From positions 1 through 64,000 of the forward strand of contig JAAVJQ010000004.1 of assembly GCA_012038135.1 (NCBI GenBank): DNA of 64,000 nucleotides. Direction: 5' to 3'. This document shows positions 27,436 through 36,749 of this stretch, in pieces; the stretch's first letter is position 1; every line of letters starts with the position of its first letter. The translations under genes and the position numbers were made by a program. A model generated the notes under the pieces. The model saw nothing but the letters and a program-made list of their open reading frames with translations. It was not told where the DNA came from and did no database searches. The stretch is from Salinimicrobium nanhaiense. GTDB taxonomy: Bacteria > Bacteroidota > Bacteroidia > Flavobacteriales > Flavobacteriaceae.

Positions 27436-28391
27436 TTCTTGATGATAAACTGGATCCGCTTTTCGCTGAGGCGGATATTAGAAGTAAATTCAGGTTTTTC
27501 GACAACTTCAGGAATAATAAAATCCTGATTTTCCCTAACGTTATTGAAATTGGCCACTATCCGAAAATCTGAAGCTGTAACTTTATTGAATTCTGTAAGA
27601 TTCACCTGAAAAAATAAAACGGTCTCCTTCGGAAAGATCACCACATTTAAATCCTCGGGAACATTAATAAGTTCAATTGGCACCTGCAGCTTTCCTTCAG
27701 TGAATTTTTCGACATCAAGACTGTAATTCGCCCTTTTATTATAAAGTGTGACTTTAGGGAGCGCCGTCGTATCCAGTAAAACAGATCCCGCCAGATCATT
27801 TTTGACATCCGAAAAAGTCACCGGAAAGGTTCTTATAGCCGATAAGGTGTCCAAAATATTATCGGGCCCGCTCACCCTCACCGAGTCTGGTTCTACCCGC
27901 AGCTCTTCCACAGCCGAGTATCCCGCGGCGAATTGCACCTCGATACGCGAAATTACAGGCAGTTTTTTTTCCTGTTTCTGTTCGAATGCAATAAAAAGCG
28001 CATCCCGCACAAAACTGTTATCATCAAAATTGATATTGAGCTGTTCAAGGATCTGAGACCTGTTTTCATCTATTACATAAACCAGCCGACCGTTTTCTTC
28101 ACTTGCCCTGGAAACATCAACAGTAAGCGTAGGCGGAAACAAAGAGAACCAGGCGATCCTGAATCCGTTCTCCTGCATTTTAAGCTGAATAATCTCCGGA
28201 TTATCCTCTTTCAAAAGCTTATCTGGCGGCACGTTCACGTATTTCACGGGAATATTAAGTATCTCGTTATATTGTTTGGAAAACTGCACAAAGATCCAGA
28301 TCACTATAGCGAAGATCAGGAAGAACAGAAAGGAATTGATATCGGTTTTCCTGAACCTGGTTTTCTTGACAGATCTAACTTTCTTAAGCAT
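27432..28391 (-). CDS. YbbR-like (CdaR-family) membrane-anchored protein
   Basis: 319 residues. A basic N-terminus and a single transmembrane helix (FLFFLIFAIVIWIFVQF, about 20-37) precede extracytoplasmic YbbR-type beta repeats; PVKYVNVPPDKLL and VEPDSVRVSGPDNILDTL are typical repeat motifs. In Firmicutes, YbbR proteins (CdaR) regulate the diadenylate cyclase CdaA. No cyclase gene is adjacent here, so the same role is only possible. It overlaps glycosyltransferase and coaE genes on either side (8 and 4 bases). Confidence 0.8.
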   Translation of the reverse strand: MLKKVRSVKKTRFRKTDINSFLFFLIFAIVIWIFVQFSKQYNEILNIPVKYVNVPPDKLLKEDNPEIIQLKMQENGFRIAWFSLFPPTLTVDVSRASEENGRLVYVIDENRSQILEQLNINFDDNSFVRDALFIAFEQKQEKKLPVISRIEVQFAAGYSAVEELRVEPDSVRVSGPDNILDTLSAIRTFPVTFSDVKNDLAGSVLLDTTALPKVTLYNKRANYSLDVEKFTEGKLQVPIELINVPEDLNVVIFPKETVLFFQVNLTEFNKVTASDFRIVANFNNVRENQDFIIPEVVEKPEFTSNIRLSEKRIQFIIKK

Positions 28392-29391
28392 TTTTGAAGA
28401 ATAGCTGCGGAAATTTCTTTTCGGGCTCCGCGTTTAGGATCCTAAGATAGTAGGTTGCCTTGCAGAAACCAAACCCGTACCCCAAAAATTGCACCAGCGC
28501 CGCTCCTACGGAAAGCAGGGCGATCTTCAGGTCCTTGTTCAGGTAAAGAGAATGCAGAAACAACACCAAAAAGTAGAACACGTAAAGCCACAGCAACCAA
28601 AACCATCCAAAAATGGCAAAAATGACAGCTGTTATTAATCCAAAGCTAAAGATGGTTGGAAACCAATACGTGATCCTGGCGGAATCCGGATGCCACTTAT
28701 TTAGAATAGGTCTTACCATTCCGAACTTTTTGACCTGGGTGTAAAATTTTTGCCAGTCAATACGTCGTTTGTGATAGACAAAAGCTTCAGGAAATAAGCG
28801 GGTCGAAAAATGGCCTTTTTGAAGCCTTAGCGCCAGGTCGGGATCTTCCCCGGGATGAATGCTTCCGAAGCCATTAGTTGCCAAAAATGCCTCTTTTGAC
28901 AGGCCCATATTAAAGCTGCGGGGCTGGAATTTTCCAACCATTTTCTTTCCGCCTCTAATTCCGCCGGTGGTGAGAAAAGAGGTCATGGCATAGTTGATCG
29001 CCTTCTGCAGATCGCTGAATCCTTCATGAGCAGCATCGGGACCTCCAAAGCAATGGACGAAATCTTTCCGCAGTTCTTTATCAACTTCAGCTAAATACTG
29101 CCGCGGCAGTATCACGTCACTATCGAGGATCAAAAAGTAATTTCCGGCAGCTTTTCTCATTCCGAAGTTTCGGGAATCCCCGGGACCGGAATTGGGCTTA
29201 TAAAAGTAGCTGATATCCATACTTCCGGAGAAATCGTGCACCACCTCTTCCGAAGGAACAGTAGAACCATCCTCCACGATCACCACCTCAAAAGGGTTAT
29301 TAAAATCAAGTTTTTGCATGCTCCCCAACAGCTCCCTTATCTCCACGGGACGGTTGTAAACAGGAATAATGAACGAAAAGGAAAGCTCCAT
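28384..29391 (-). CDS. Family 2 glycosyltransferase with C-terminal membrane helices
   Basis: 335 residues. GT-A fold with SFIIPVYNRPVEI, VIVEDGS, and the metal/nucleotide-binding LDSDVILP. The second acidic motif appears in GEDPDLALRLQK. Two or three hydrophobic helices at about 245-305 would anchor the enzyme to the inner membrane. Donor and acceptor are unknown; no polysaccharide cluster surrounds it. First gene of the GT2-YbbR-coaE operon. Confidence 0.88.
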   Translation of the reverse strand: MELSFSFIIPVYNRPVEIRELLGSMQKLDFNNPFEVVIVEDGSTVPSEEVVHDFSGSMDISYFYKPNSGPGDSRNFGMRKAAGNYFLILDSDVILPRQYLAEVDKELRKDFVHCFGGPDAAHEGFSDLQKAINYAMTSFLTTGGIRGGKKMVGKFQPRSFNMGLSKEAFLATNGFGSIHPGEDPDLALRLQKGHFSTRLFPEAFVYHKRRIDWQKFYTQVKKFGMVRPILNKWHPDSARITYWFPTIFSFGLITAVIFAIFGWFWLLWLYVFYFLVLFLHSLYLNKDLKIALLSVGAALVQFLGYGFGFCKATYYLRILNAEPEKKFPQLFFKNA

Positions 29392-29418
29392 GACACAAAT
29401 GTATTAAAGAATAAGATG

Positions 29419-29426
29419 CAAAAATA
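29419..29426 (-). promoter_or_regulatory. -7 box TATTTTTG of the glycosyltransferase operon
   Basis: Exact TAnnTTTG on the minus strand, about 28 bases before the ATG at 29391. It is part of the T-rich tract directly behind the fabI terminator hairpin (29429-29457), so the two signals abut. Confidence 0.55.
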
Positions 29427-29428
29427 AA

Positions 29429-29457
29429 AGGCCCCAAAAATGATATTTTTGAGACCT
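29429..29457 (-). terminator. fabI terminator
   Basis: On the minus strand AGGTCTCAAAAAT pairs with ATTTTTGGGGCCT (13 bp, two G-U pairs, loop ATC) and is followed by TTTATTTTTG. It lies 26 bases after the fabI stop. Confidence 0.65.
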
Positions 29458-29482
29458 CTCACCTATAGAAATTTGAATCAGC

Positions 29483-30307
29483 TTAATCTTCTTTTCCCTT
29501 AATAAATGCTTCCATCACCTGCTGGCTCACTCCCATATTGGAGAAACCACCGTCGTTGAAAAGATTTTGTAGGGTTACACGTTTTGTAAGGTCCGAGAAC
29601 ATAGCTACGACATAATTGGCGCAGTCCATTCCCGTTGCATTTCCAAGTGGCGACATCTCATCTGCATAGGCGATGAAGCCATCAAAGCCTTTTACTCCTG
29701 TACCTGCAGTTGTAGGTGTTGGGGACTGGGAAATAGTGTTCACTCTTACTTTTTTCTCCTTTCCGAAGAAATACCCGAAACTGCGGGCAATTGACTCAAG
29801 ATATGCCTTGTTGTCGGCCATATCATTATAATCAGGGAAAACCTTTTGGGCAGCGATATAAGAAAGTGCCATGATGCTGCCCCACTCGTTCATCGCATCC
29901 TTTTTATAAAGGCTCTGCATGGTCTTGTGGAAAGAAACCGCAGATACATCCCAGCCTTTGGTGGTGAAATCGTAGTTCATGTCGGTATAATGGTTCCCTT
30001 TTCGAACATTGACAGACATGCCAATGGAGTGCAGCACGAAATCCAGTTTTCCACCAAGGATCTCCATGGCTTTTTCTACAAGGTTGTCAAGATCTTCTAC
30101 ACTTGTGGCATCTGCAGGAATGATCTCTGCATTTGTTTTTTCTGCCAGTTCTTTGATATTCCCCATTCTCATGGCGATAGGTGCGTTGGTAAGGACGAAC
30201 TGCCCTCCCTCTTCGTGCACTCTCAAAGCTGTTTTCCAGGCGATAGAATTCTCATCCAGGGCTCCAAAGATGATCCCTTTTTTTCCTTTAAGTAGATTAT
30301 ATGACAT
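29483..30307 (-). CDS. fabI: Enoyl-[acyl-carrier-protein] reductase (NADH) FabI
   Basis: 274 residues of the FabI short-chain dehydrogenase type, reducing trans-2-enoyl-ACP in the last step of each fatty-acid elongation cycle. Cofactor motif GIIFGALDENSIAWKTAL (Gly-rich, FabI style), HSIGMS, and the catalytic pair Y160-x6-K167 in PDYNDMADNKAYLES. VRVNTISQSPTPTTAG shows the usual substrate loop. Single gene with a -7-like TATATTTA about 30 bases upstream. Confidence 0.94.
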   Translation of the reverse strand: MSYNLLKGKKGIIFGALDENSIAWKTALRVHEEGGQFVLTNAPIAMRMGNIKELAEKTNAEIIPADATSVEDLDNLVEKAMEILGGKLDFVLHSIGMSVNVRKGNHYTDMNYDFTTKGWDVSAVSFHKTMQSLYKKDAMNEWGSIMALSYIAAQKVFPDYNDMADNKAYLESIARSFGYFFGKEKKVRVNTISQSPTPTTAGTGVKGFDGFIAYADEMSPLGNATGMDCANYVVAMFSDLTKRVTLQNLFNDGGFSNMGVSQQVMEAFIKGKED

Positions 30308-30355
30308 GGTTTGGTTTTATAGTGTTGTTAAGCGGGTAAATATAAGAAACATCTT

Positions 30356-32008
30356 TTAATTCAGAAGTGCTTTGGCGTGTGCCACGGCAGATTCACTAAT
30401 GTTTTTCCCTCCAAGCATCATCGCCAGTTCTTCAATTCTTGCTTCCCCCTGCAGCTCTCTAATATTGGTGATCGTACTGGTCGCTGCATCTTCTTTGTAG
30501 ATCTTGAAGTGCCTGTCTCCTTTTCCGGCGATCTGCGGAAGATGGGTAATGGCAATGACCTGCATATTTTTCCCCATTTTTTGAAGGATACCAGCCATTT
30601 TCTGTGCGATATCTCCTGAAACCCCTGTATCTATTTCGTCAAAAATGATGGTTGGCAAATTGCTGTAGGTCGCAAGTATGCTTTTTACCGCCAGCATGAT
30701 CCTGGAAAGTTCCCCGCCAGATGCTGCTTTTTTAATGTCGTTAAAACTGCCGCCTTTGTTGGCAGCCAATAACCAGGTGAGTTTATCCTGCCCGTTGCTG
30801 AAGTATTCCCTTTGCTGCTCCAGCTCTATTTTTAAAGTAGCATTTGGCATTCCCAGGTCCTCCAGGATGGTCTGAACTTCTTTTATAAACTTCGGGATTA
30901 TGCTTTTTCTGGAGGCATGGATCTCTGAAGCTATTTTATGCAGCTCTTCTTTCTTCTCAAAAATGGCTTTTTCTGAACGTGCTATTTCTTCATCGGCATT
31001 TTCTGAAACCGAAATCTTTTGCGCCAGCTCCTCCTGAATATGCTTTAGCTCATCAACAGTAGCCACATTATGTTTCTTCTGAAGATTGTACAAAACCTGA
31101 AGCTTCGAATTTACCTCCTCCAGTTCTGCCGGATTCGCCTCTACTTTGTCTAAAGCCGATTCCAGTTCGGTAGCGATATCGTCAAGTTCAATATTCACAC
31201 TTTGCAGACGCTCGAACAGCTGATAATAGTTTGAAGATATTCCTGAAATTCTCTGCAGGTTATTTTTAGCTTCCCGTAAAGATGCGGCGGCCCCAATTTC
31301 TTCCTGCTGAATATTATTGATCGCACTTCCCAATTGCTCGGTAAGCTGTTCGACATTGCTTAATTCTTCATACCGCTCCTCCAGCTCCTCCTGCATTCCG
31401 GTGGTGAGCTTTGCCTGCTGCAGTTCGGTGTGGAGAAAGAGGTTGTAATCATATTCCTTTGTGGCTTGCGCCTGCTCTTCTTTAAGCTCCAATAACTGCT
31501 TCTGAAGCTTTTTTAGCTGCTGCAATCCCGCCTGATATTCCTTTAATTTTCCTGCATTTTTGGCAAGGGAGTCGATCACCAGGAATTGGTATTCGTTATC
31601 ACCGAGGCTCAGAGTTTCATGCTGACTGTGAATATCCAAAAGCCTCTCCCCGAGTACCTGCAAAGAAGAAAGATTTGCCGGAGTATCATTGATAAATGCC
31701 CTGCTCTTCCCCGAAGGCAGGATCTCTCTTCTTATGATGGTTTGTTGTTCGTAATCCAGGTCTTCTTCAGCAAAAAGGGATTTCAGGTCGTAAGCTGCGA
31801 TATTGAAACTTCCTTCTATTACACACTTTTTTTCCTGGTCCCTTATTGCACTAAAGTCGGCACGTTTCCCCAGTAAAAGAGAAAGCGCCCCCAGCATGAT
31901 GGATTTTCCCGCGCCGGTTTCCCCTGTAATTATAGTAAAGCCACTTCGAAGATCCATTTGTATGTCTTCAATAAGGGCGTAATTTTTTATAGATAGGCTT
32001 GTAAGCAA
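30356..32008 (-). CDS. recN: DNA repair protein RecN
   Basis: 550 residues. RecN is an SMC-like ATPase acting on double-strand breaks. Walker A TIITGETGAGKSIMLGAL (about 29-46), a central coiled coil (about 155-390), signature ASGGELSRIMLAVK and Walker B PTIIFDEIDTGVSG are all present. Start is TTG at 32008 (MLTSLSIKNYALIEDI is the standard RecN N-terminus). A TATCTTTA box (7 of 8 bases) lies upstream. First position downstream of mobile element copy 1. Confidence 0.95.
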   Translation of the reverse strand: MLTSLSIKNYALIEDIQMDLRSGFTIITGETGAGKSIMLGALSLLLGKRADFSAIRDQEKKCVIEGSFNIAAYDLKSLFAEEDLDYEQQTIIRREILPSGKSRAFINDTPANLSSLQVLGERLLDIHSQHETLSLGDNEYQFLVIDSLAKNAGKLKEYQAGLQQLKKLQKQLLELKEEQAQATKEYDYNLFLHTELQQAKLTTGMQEELEERYEELSNVEQLTEQLGSAINNIQQEEIGAAASLREAKNNLQRISGISSNYYQLFERLQSVNIELDDIATELESALDKVEANPAELEEVNSKLQVLYNLQKKHNVATVDELKHIQEELAQKISVSENADEEIARSEKAIFEKKEELHKIASEIHASRKSIIPKFIKEVQTILEDLGMPNATLKIELEQQREYFSNGQDKLTWLLAANKGGSFNDIKKAASGGELSRIMLAVKSILATYSNLPTIIFDEIDTGVSGDIAQKMAGILQKMGKNMQVIAITHLPQIAGKGDRHFKIYKEDAATSTITNIRELQGEARIEELAMMLGGKNISESAVAHAKALLN

Positions 32009-32137
32009 GAGGTTTTAATTTGAGTTTAAAGATAAGGGAAATTACATTTGACCTAAAGCATTAACAGGGAGCAAATTTAAAAGAATAGAAAGTGAAGCAC
32101 CAAAAAAACAAGTACCAAATTCCATAGGGATTCAGAA
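32009..32137. other. Intergenic stretch upstream of recN
   Basis: Holds the recN promoter region and a degenerate version of the dispersed repeat (AGCACCAAAAAAACAAG, then TACCAAATTCCA, about 32095-32125) next to an ATTCAGAATTCAGGAT word repeated on both sides of the mobile element. No ORF supported. Confidence 0.6.
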
Positions 32138-32144
32138 TTCAGGA

Positions 32145-32357
32145 TCATTGTTGTCCGATAAAAGAATCTGGACCGCTCCGCTTCTAGAGTCTAGAGCCAA
32201 GACTTCTATATAAAGCTCTGAAAGACAATACTGTGAAAAATTACTTCCTATGGTTTTCATAAAGGAAAACCACCCCCTCAAATCGTTGGAGAATGTCTTT
32301 TACCGGCATTAGCAAGGGTTCTCATGGATTTACCCTTTTTTAATCGGACAACAATGA
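32145..32357 (+). mobile_element. MITE-like element, copy 1 (213 bp)
   Basis: Bounded by perfect 15-bp terminal inverted repeats (TCATTGTTGTCCGAT at 32145-32159 and its complement at 32343-32357) and by a 7-bp direct repeat TTCAGGA (32138-32144 and 32358-32364), as expected of a target duplication. No ORF inside. A second copy in opposite orientation lies at 55215-55441, with only about seven substitutions and two indels between them. Non-autonomous; mobilised in trans by a transposase not present in the window. The parental family is unknown to me. Confidence 0.85.
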
Positions 32358-32364
32358 TTCAGGA

Positions 32365-32519
32365 TTTAAGATTCAAAATTAATTATAGGTTAAGATGCTC
32401 AGAAAGATGTTTCCCGCAGATAACGGAGATTTGCGCAGAATTGTAATCTTCACAAGTCTTGTCTCCCGGCTCTTGTCTCTTGCACAACTGATCACTGATC
32501 ACCGACCCCTGAATATTAA
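32365..32519. repeat. Dispersed intergenic repeat sequences
   Basis: Contains TCCCGCAGATAACGGAGATT (about 32409-32428) followed by TGCGCAGAAT, closely matching 47060-47090, and a TGATCAC tandem (about 32487-32501) like that at 8467-8494. Such words recur in gaps of this genome. No gene seen. Confidence 0.6.
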
Positions 32520-33410
32520 TTAATACCTGATGTTCCCCCACTTTTCGGAATGGTTGGGTGCCATGGTGTTTAAGGCATCGACAACTTCCTTAATGTCAAG
32601 TGATGGTCCGCCGCTAAAGATCTGGGCAACCTCATCTGCTTTGGCATCGAAAAAAGTTCGCAGGAGCAGAGAATTTGGTCTTCTGCTGTTCATCCGGTTA
32701 AGATTAACAATGGCTGTTGAAATAGCTTTCTTTCCTTCGGCAGGCGACATGTGCATCAGGTCCAGCCCGTTTCGATGGTAATTATAAAGCGCATTGCGGT
32801 ATTCGGAATAGGTATTGGAAAGCAGGTCGGCATTTAGCTGATATCGGGAACGGTTGCCATCTGTGGCTTTCCAGCCGGGATGAGAGCTTTGTTGCGCTGT
32901 ACCTATGATCTGGTTGGCGGTTTGAAAGTAGGAAGTGCCCCCCTGTTCACTAAAAGTATCGGCATCCAAACCAAGGATGGTGTACACATAAAAGCTCACC
33001 GTGGAAACCAGGTTGGAATCGAATTGATTAGGGCTGTAGCTGAATGGCTGATATTCGGTATAGTCAAAAGCGAGTTGCTCATCATTAAAATTAAACACCG
33101 GGCTTACCATAGTGGAACCGTAAACAGGTCGTGAGGATTGCACCTGGATAGTGCCCGAAAAACTATTCCCGTCATAACTGGTAATGTTGATGAACATACT
33201 GCAGTTAATTCTTTCGTGAGGCAGGAAATCCTTATTGGTCCAACGGGTTTGATTAACAAATTCGGTTAGAGAATTTTGAAGCGTTTTAAAAACAGAAGCA
33301 TTTGCCTGCCCCGTTTTTTCCGCACTTACCACCACCTGGCAATTAAGCTCCTGCCCTACCGTAGCCGTAACGAACATGACGAAAAACAATAAAACTAAAA
33401 CTCTACTCAT
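32520..33410 (-). CDS. DUF4835-family protein
   Basis: 296 residues with a signal peptide (VLVLLFFVMFVTATVGQ). Member of the DUF4835 family, nearly always encoded between recN and coaBC in Bacteroidota. Conserved features include LNCQVVVSAEK, ERINCSMFINI and the C-terminal LNTMAPNHSEKWGNIRY. Function unknown; its linkage to bamD suggests an envelope role, but that is inference. Overlaps coaBC by 8 bases. Confidence 0.85.
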   Translation of the reverse strand: MSRVLVLLFFVMFVTATVGQELNCQVVVSAEKTGQANASVFKTLQNSLTEFVNQTRWTNKDFLPHERINCSMFINITSYDGNSFSGTIQVQSSRPVYGSTMVSPVFNFNDEQLAFDYTEYQPFSYSPNQFDSNLVSTVSFYVYTILGLDADTFSEQGGTSYFQTANQIIGTAQQSSHPGWKATDGNRSRYQLNADLLSNTYSEYRNALYNYHRNGLDLMHMSPAEGKKAISTAIVNLNRMNSRRPNSLLLRTFFDAKADEVAQIFSGGPSLDIKEVVDALNTMAPNHSEKWGNIRY

Positions 33411-34614
33411 TGCTCAACAGGATAATTTCGTTCAGGATATCTTCTGCAACTTCTTTTTTTGATTTAAGATCAAAGGTTTTGATATTTCCGTTCTTGAACA
33501 GGATCTTGATTTTATTGGTTTCAGATTTGAATCCGGCACCTGAGTCGTTCAGGGAATTCAAAACGATGAAATCCAGGTTCTTTTTCTTTAGTTTTCCGGC
33601 CGCATTTTCCTCCTCATTCTCAGTTTCCAAAGCAAAGCCAATTAGTAACTGATCCTTTTTAGCCTCCCCCAAAGTAGCCAGAATATCGGGATTTTTTACA
33701 AGTTCCAGCTGCATTATTTCTGAATTCTTCTTGATCTTCTGCATCGCCGATACCTTTGGCCGGTAATCGCTCACTGCAGCTGCGGCTATGGCTATATCAA
33801 CTTCAGGAAAAAATTTTGCCGCTGCTTCAAACATTTCCAAGGCACTCTGCACCCTCACCAGGTCAATGTTCACATGAGGATTTGCCAAATGAGTGGGTCC
33901 TGAGATCAAGGTCACCTTGGCACCTGCCGCATTTGCAGCAGCAGCCAGTTCAAATCCCATTTTTCCGCTGGAATGGTTTCCTATAAAACGTACGGGATCA
34001 ATTGCTTCGTATGTAGGGCCGGCAGTAATAAGCACTTTTTTATTCCGAAGGGGAAGACCTTCAGCGAGATGATCTTCTATAAAGGCTACGATATCCTCAG
34101 GCTCTGCCATTCTCCCTTCTCCTGAAAGTCCGCTGGCCAGTTCCCCTGAAGTAGCCGGGATCATCACATTTCCGAAGGAAATAAGTTGATCAAAACTATT
34201 CTTTGTTGAAGGATGTTTAAACATATCCAGGTCCATCGCCGGAGCAAAATAAACAGGACATTTGGCTGAAAGGTACGTGGCAAGGAGAAAATTATCGCTG
34301 TTGCCCGAAGCCATTTTTGAAAGCGTATTGGCAGTAGCCGGTGCAATTAGCAGGAGATCTGCCCAAAGACCATACTCTACATGATTATTCCACTGTTTCC
34401 CATCATCATCCTCTTTTGTAAAAGAAAAAACCACCTCATTCTTTGAAAGGGTGGATAAGGTAAGAGGGGTAACAAATTCTTTGGCGGCAGGCGTCATGAT
34501 CACTTTCACCTGCGCTCCGGCCTTTACAAATAACCGTACCAAAATTGCTGTTTTATAAGCGGCAATACCCGCGGTAACGCCGAGAAGTATTTTTTTGCCG
34601 CTTAATACAGACAT
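33403..34614 (-). CDS. coaBC: Bifunctional phosphopantothenoylcysteine decarboxylase/synthase
   Basis: 403 residues. The N-terminal flavoprotein decarboxylase half (CoaC, about 1-185) has GVTAGIAAYKTA, the active-site histidine in NNHVEYGLWADLLLIAPATANT and PAMDLDMF. The C-terminal synthetase half (CoaB, about 190-403) has VLITAGPTYEAIDPVRFIGN, HSSGKMG and AAVSDYRP, with LQLVKNPDIL. Converts 4'-phosphopantothenate to 4'-phosphopantetheine in two steps. coaE, later in the pathway, lies 6 kb downstream on the same strand. Confidence 0.96.
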   Translation of the reverse strand: MSVLSGKKILLGVTAGIAAYKTAILVRLFVKAGAQVKVIMTPAAKEFVTPLTLSTLSKNEVVFSFTKEDDDGKQWNNHVEYGLWADLLLIAPATANTLSKMASGNSDNFLLATYLSAKCPVYFAPAMDLDMFKHPSTKNSFDQLISFGNVMIPATSGELASGLSGEGRMAEPEDIVAFIEDHLAEGLPLRNKKVLITAGPTYEAIDPVRFIGNHSSGKMGFELAAAANAAGAKVTLISGPTHLANPHVNIDLVRVQSALEMFEAAAKFFPEVDIAIAAAAVSDYRPKVSAMQKIKKNSEIMQLELVKNPDILATLGEAKKDQLLIGFALETENEEENAAGKLKKKNLDFIVLNSLNDSGAGFKSETNKIKILFKNGNIKTFDLKSKKEVAEDILNEIILLSNE

Positions 34615-34620
34615 AAATTA

Positions 34621-34947
34621 TTATTCTTCGCTTTTAGTATTGCGATAGTAGATCTTGTCATCAAGCCACTCCTGTACTGCTAAAGCGTGAGGCTTTGGCA
34701 ATTTTTCATAGAACTTGGAAACCTCGATCTGCTCCTTGTTCTCGAAAATCTCATCAAGACTGTCATTGTAAGTCGCAAATTCATCCAGTTTCTCAAGAAG
34801 TTCCTTCTTGATCTCGCCGTTGATCTGCGTCGCTCTCTTTGAAATTATTGAGATCGCCTCATAAACATTGTTAGTCTTAGCATCGATCTTGTTCTTATCA
34901 AGAGTCGTTGTGTTTATTGGAGCATCTGTCTTCTTTAAATCTATCAT
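34621..34947 (-). CDS. rpoZ: RNA polymerase omega subunit, Bacteroidota type
   Basis: 108 residues. Matches the omega-like family of Bacteroidota, longer than proteobacterial RpoZ. NNVYEAISIISKRATQINGE carries the conserved helix that contacts beta-prime. Located 6 bases after coaBC in transcription order terms and 15 bases from bamD, as in related genomes. Confidence 0.85.
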   Translation of the reverse strand: MIDLKKTDAPINTTTLDKNKIDAKTNNVYEAISIISKRATQINGEIKKELLEKLDEFATYNDSLDEIFENKEQIEVSKFYEKLPKPHALAVQEWLDDKIYYRNTKSEE

Positions 34948-34962
34948 AGTCTCGTCTCAGAT

Positions 34963-35772
34963 TTATAGTTGTTGTTCTTTTTGTTCAATATCTTTTATAG
35001 CTGAATTCGCAAGCTCAATAAATTCTCCTTCAGGATAATACCGCTGATAATCTTCATAGTAGCTACGAGCTGTCGCCAATCTTTCGGGCATTGCATACGC
35101 ATAACTGTTGATCGCATAGAGATAAGCCGATTCTAATCTGTAGTAAAAAGCCTGCTCTCTAAACGGCGATCCGGGATAATTTGATATAAAATTGTCAAAG
35201 GCTGTAACTGCAGCAATGTAACTCTCTGTATGATGATATTGCTTGGCTATTTCATAAGCCTTTTTTTCCAATTTCACCCTAAGCTCGGTAGCCATTGTAT
35301 TGGCCTCATCCATTCTTTCACTTTCCGGAAACCTGTTGATGAATCCCTGTAATTTTGTGATTCCCTGCTGGGTTTCTGTTTGATCCAGATAATATGGAGG
35401 AGAAAGGAAGTAATAACTTTTTGCGCCTTTAAAAGCAGCCTCTTCAAGCTTCTCACTTTCAGGATAGGTTTCTACAAATCTTTCAAACTGGTATCCGGCA
35501 AGATAATAATCTCCTAATTCGTAGTAGGTATCAGCATAAAGAAAAGACAACTTTTGCCCCTGAGGTTTCCCTCTAAACTCTGGCATTAACTGTTCAAATA
35601 ACCTTAAAGCTTTACGATACTTTCTTCTGCTGTCATCCTCTTTAGCTTCATTATAAAGCTTTTCGGCAGTGGAATATTTTACCGCCGTATCCTTGGATTT
35701 AAGTACCTGCTGATATTCTCCGCAGGAGGTAAAGAGAAAAACTACACTTAGTAAGAGAAATATTTTCTTCAT
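34963..35772 (-). CDS. bamD: Outer membrane assembly lipoprotein BamD
   Basis: 269 residues. Signal peptide with lipobox (FLFTSC, Cys17), then TPR repeats: YNEAKEDDSRRKYRKALRLF, GDYYLAGYQFERFVETYPES and SYIAAVTAFDNFISNYPGSP. BamD scaffolds the BAM complex that folds outer-membrane beta-barrels. The ATG at 35772 (MKKIFLLL) is preferred to an in-frame start five codons upstream, as it gives a standard lipoprotein signal. Confidence 0.92.
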   Translation of the reverse strand: MKKIFLLLSVVFLFTSCGEYQQVLKSKDTAVKYSTAEKLYNEAKEDDSRRKYRKALRLFEQLMPEFRGKPQGQKLSFLYADTYYELGDYYLAGYQFERFVETYPESEKLEEAAFKGAKSYYFLSPPYYLDQTETQQGITKLQGFINRFPESERMDEANTMATELRVKLEKKAYEIAKQYHHTESYIAAVTAFDNFISNYPGSPFREQAFYYRLESAYLYAINSYAYAMPERLATARSYYEDYQRYYPEGEFIELANSAIKDIEQKEQQL

Positions 35773-35791
35773 TCTAAAAATTAACATCCGG

Positions 35792-35799
35792 CAAAAATA
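35792..35799 (-). promoter_or_regulatory. bamD -7 box TATTTTTG
   Basis: Exact TAnnTTTG on the minus strand, 19 bases before the ATG at 35772. Probably the promoter for bamD-rpoZ-coaBC-DUF4835. No clear -33 TTG. Confidence 0.5.
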
Positions 35800-35870
35800 C
35801 TCTTTTCTGCCTTATTATAAAAACTTTAGTTTTAGCTGAAATTCTGCTGAAATAAAGGTCTGAAACTTTT

Positions 35871-36749
35871 TTAGCTGCTGAAATTATCAATAAATGTATT
35901 GATCTTTCCGGAAAGACCTTCTGTAGATCTTACCAGCGGCAGACGCAAATTGTTCTCCACAATTCCTTTTTTCTCCAATAAGGCCTTTATACCTACAGGA
36001 TTCCCTTCAGCAAAAATAAGATCAATAGAGGGTGCTACCTTGTAATGTAATTCATAAGCCTCATCCACCTTTCTTTCAAGCCCCAAAGCTACCATTTTGG
36101 AAAATTCTGCCGGCAGCCCCTGGGCAATTACAGAAATAACTCCGTGACCTCCTGCAAGTACCATAGGCAGGGTAATCATATCATCTCCCGAGATCACCAG
36201 GAAATCCTTCGGAACCAAAGAGATCAACTTCATGGCCTGCACCATATCCCCTGCTGCTTCCTTGATCCCAATGATGTTCTCAACTGCCGAAAGTCGCTGC
36301 ACAGTTTCAGGCAGCATGTTGGAACCAGTTCTTCCCGGAACATTGTACATGATAATGGGCCTGGGAGAAGCGGCTGCAACCGCATTATAATGCTGAAAAA
36401 TGCCTTCCTGGGAAGGTTTGTTGTAATATGGAGAAACCGATAGAACAGCATCAAAAGCTGAAAGATCTGTGTTCTTTACTTCGTCCACGACCTTTGCCGT
36501 ACTGTTCCCGCCAATGCCCAGAACCAAAGGGATCCTGCCTTTATTTTCGGAAACTATTGTTTTAATTACCAGTTTCTTCTCCTCGGCAGTAAGGGTAGCA
36601 CTTTCGCCTGTAGTACCAAGCACCACCATATAATTTATGCCATTGTCGATCTGGAAGTTCACCAGTTTTCTCAGGGCTTCCACATCTACCGACAGGTCAT
36701 TTTTGAACGGCGTGATCAAAGCCACTCCCGTCCCTAAAAATTTATTCAT
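35871..36749 (-). CDS. dapA: 4-hydroxy-tetrahydrodipicolinate synthase
   Basis: 292 residues. DapA condenses pyruvate with aspartate semialdehyde, committing carbon to lysine and diaminopimelate. [23 protein letters not shown], the catalytic Tyr region MYNVPGRTG and the Schiff-base lysine in [10 protein letters not shown] are present. Overlaps the DUF6913 gene by 4 bases. dapF is at 57 kb in the same window. Confidence 0.96.
   Translation of the reverse strand: MNKFLGTGVALITPFKNDLSVDVEALRKLVNFQIDNGINYMVVLGTTGESATLTAEEKKLVIKTIVSENKGRIPLVLGIGGNSTAKVVDEVKNTDLSAFDAVLSVSPYYNKPSQEGIFQHYNAVAAASPRPIIMYNVPGRTGSNMLPETVQRLSAVENIIGIKEAAGDMVQAMKLISLVPKDFLVISGDDMITLPMVLAGGHGVISVIAQGLPAEFSKMVALGLERKVDEAYELHYKVAPSIDLIFAEGNPVGIKALLEKKGIVENNLRLPLVRSTEGLSGKINTFIDNFSS

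Noticed and set aside
32145..32357. MITE copy as a rho-independent terminator or riboswitch
   Set aside because: Near-identical copies at two unrelated loci in opposite orientation with different target duplications fit transposition better than a conserved regulatory RNA.
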